NCBI GenBank assembly: GCA_012031035.1
Contig: JAAUUT010000029.1
Coordinates: forward strand, 1 to 46,766
DNA: 46,766 bases
DNA from: Candidatus Altimarinota bacterium
GTDB lineage: Bacteria > Cyanobacteriota > Cyanobacteriia > Cyanobacteriales > Microcystaceae
Reading direction: 5' to 3'
Part shown: positions 45,496 to 46,766 of the stretch, in pieces
How positions within the stretch are numbered: the first letter of the stretch is position 1
Layout: the number at the start of each line of letters is the position of its first letter
The notes under the pieces: generated by a model
Database searches by the model: none
Told to the model about the DNA's origin: nothing
Seen by the model: the letters and a program-made list of their open reading frames with translations, nothing else
Program-made: the position numbers and the translations under genes

Positions 45496-46766
45496 ATGAG
45501 TGAAGCAAACAAGCAATTTGACTATTTTTCCCTCCGTCTCAAACCTCTCCTAGAATCCCTCTACGATAAAAAAACAGTTCCCCATCTCATAGAGAAGTTA
45601 TACTATCTTCTCAAAGAAGACTTTGCCGATCGCGCAGAAGAAGATTTAAATAAATGGACGCAAAATAACGTCCAACTCATCACCTATGGAAATAGTATTG
45701 TCAATGAAGGTGAAAGACCCCTCGTAACGCTAGATCGCTTTTTAGAAGATCATTTGCGCGATACTTTGACAGGCGTTCATATTCTGCCTTTTTCTCCCTA
45801 TAGTTCCGATGATGGCTTTTCGGTTATTGACTATCTTCAAGTCAATCCAGAATTGGGCGATTGGGAAGATATTCGACGCATATCTGGGAAATTTAACTTG
45901 ATGGTGGATCTCGTCATCAATCATGTTTCTAGCCAACACGCTTGGTTTGAACAATTCAAGCAAGGCGTTAAACCAGGATGCGATTATTTTATCGAAGTCG
46001 ATCCTTCTACAGATCTATCGGCTGTCGTTCGTCCCCGCAGTACGCCTGTGTTAACTAAAGTCAGTACGGTTAAGGGAGATAAATACGTTTGGGCAACCTT
46101 TAGCGAAGACCAAATCGATGTCAACTTTGCTAACCCAGATGTTTTACTAGAATACGTCAACATCATTCTTTTCTACATTCGAGAAGGCGCAAAATACATT
46201 CGTCTCGATGCTGTCGGTTTTCTCTGGAAAAAAATCGGCACTTCCTGCATTCATTTACCAGAAACTCATAATGTTATTCGACTGCTGCGAGAAATCGTAC
46301 AAATGCTCAATCCGATAGTCGCTTTAATCTCAGAAACTAACGTCCCAAACTTAGAGAATCTGAGCTATTTTGGCAATCGAAACGAGGCACACATGATTTA
46401 CAATTTTAGCCTTCCTCCCCTCATTTTGAATGCTTTATTGCAAGGAAAATCCGACCATCTAAAAACTTGGATGATGAGTATGCCTCCCGCCCCTATTGGG
46501 TGTGCCTATCTCAATTTTACGGCTTCTCACGATGGAATTGGTTTGCGTCCGACAGAAGGATTGTTAGACGAAAACGAATATCAAACGCTTCTCCAAAAAG
46601 TACAGGATTTTGGCGGCAAAATCAGCATGAGAAAGAAACCCGATGGAACCGAATCACCTTATGAGGCAAATATTTCTTTCTTCGATGCGATGAAAGGAAC
46701 GGCTAAGGAGAGGATAAATGGCAAATTCAACGGTTTCTTTGCTCCCAAACAATAATGTTAGCGGTA
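45496..46766 (+). CDS. GH13 sucrose-phosphorylase-like enzyme, frameshifted, runs off the window
   Basis: A GH13 (subfamily 18-type) protein related to sucrose and glucosylglycerate/glucosylglycerol phosphorylases. The (beta/alpha)8 barrel motifs are visible: VHILPFSPYSSDDGFSVIDY, LMVDLVINHVSSQHAWF, the nucleophile in YIRLDAVGFLWKKIG (about residue 238), the acid/base in ALISETNVPN (about 281), and FTASHDGIGLRPTEG. The open frame stops at 46755, after about 420 residues, whereas the family has some 560 or more. The final words KERINGKFNGFFAPKQ become GEDKWQIQRFLCSQTIMLA if one G is added near 46707, the expected family sequence. The rest of the gene lies beyond the window. Confidence 0.83.

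Noticed and set aside
1..46766. tRNA or rRNA genes
   Set aside because: I looked in the longer gaps for T-loop (GGTTCGANTCC) and anticodon-stem patterns and for conserved rRNA words and saw none; a tRNAscan run would settle it.
1..46766. CRISPR array
   Set aside because: No set of regularly spaced identical repeats of 25-40 nt was seen; the repeated GCGATCGC words are HIP1 sites, and the ATTCATA and GTTC tracts are short low-complexity repeats.

Overview
The window is a chromosomal piece of a cyanobacterium. The evidence is dense GCGATCGC (HIP1) sites, photosystem II and phycobilisome genes, NdhB, CpcT, a PucC/LhaA-type carrier and DUF2808. It carries most of a far-red light photoacclimation (FaRLiP) cluster, including a chlorophyll f synthase, so the organism should be able to make far-red photosystem II and far-red allophycocyanin. 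Base composition and neighbours suggest a Pleurocapsa- or Chroococcidiopsis-like lineage, but that is only a guess.

Left part (1-28.3 kb, mostly housekeeping). An IS1-family transposase tail abuts a broken NACHT/pentapeptide-repeat gene. Then come msrB and the conserved rpmH-rnpA-PH domain-yidC-jag cluster (minus strand), a DUF2808 secreted protein, a TetR regulator, a YbjN-like protein, a lipoate/biotin ligase-like gene bracketed by a 30-nt inverted repeat, canonical apcD, two small membrane-protein genes, and topA (frameshifted) coupled to a family-10-like glycosyl hydrolase. Next are ndhB, a PIN/AbrB toxin-antitoxin pair, an adenosine-specific kinase homologue, a PucC-like MFS carrier, UspA and a frameshifted TonB-like protein. 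The stretch ends with a MarR-controlled 4Fe-4S/SCP2 gene, a thioredoxin-like [2Fe-2S] protein and dpsA.

Middle (28.4-42.1 kb, all plus strand): the FaRLiP block. The order is a CheY-like receiver, an 86-aa basic protein, far-red psbA (D1), chlF, psbC2, psbD3, a psaJ-like small gene, psbB2, psbH2, an unnamed 47-aa membrane protein, then apcD-like, apcB2, apcD-like, apcE2 and apcD-like. Together these encode a replacement PSII core (D1, D2, CP43, CP47, PsbH), the enzyme that supplies chlorophyll f, and a bicylindrical far-red phycobilisome core. The rfpA and rfpB regulators and the psaA2/psaB2 genes are not in the window. Two hairpins with an identical 16-nt loop and covarying stems sit in the leaders of the 86-aa gene and chlF; this is the most interesting unexplained signal here.

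Right part (42.1 kb to the end): a polyamine-type ABC permease pair with intact potB and twice-frameshifted potC, the phycobilin lyase cpcT, an F420-dependent-type NADP oxidoreductase, and a GH13 sucrose-phosphorylase-like gene that is frameshifted and leaves the window.

At least five genes or sites carry one-base indels, several in short homopolymers. They could be real pseudogenes or residual sequencing errors; for topA, error is the likelier explanation.
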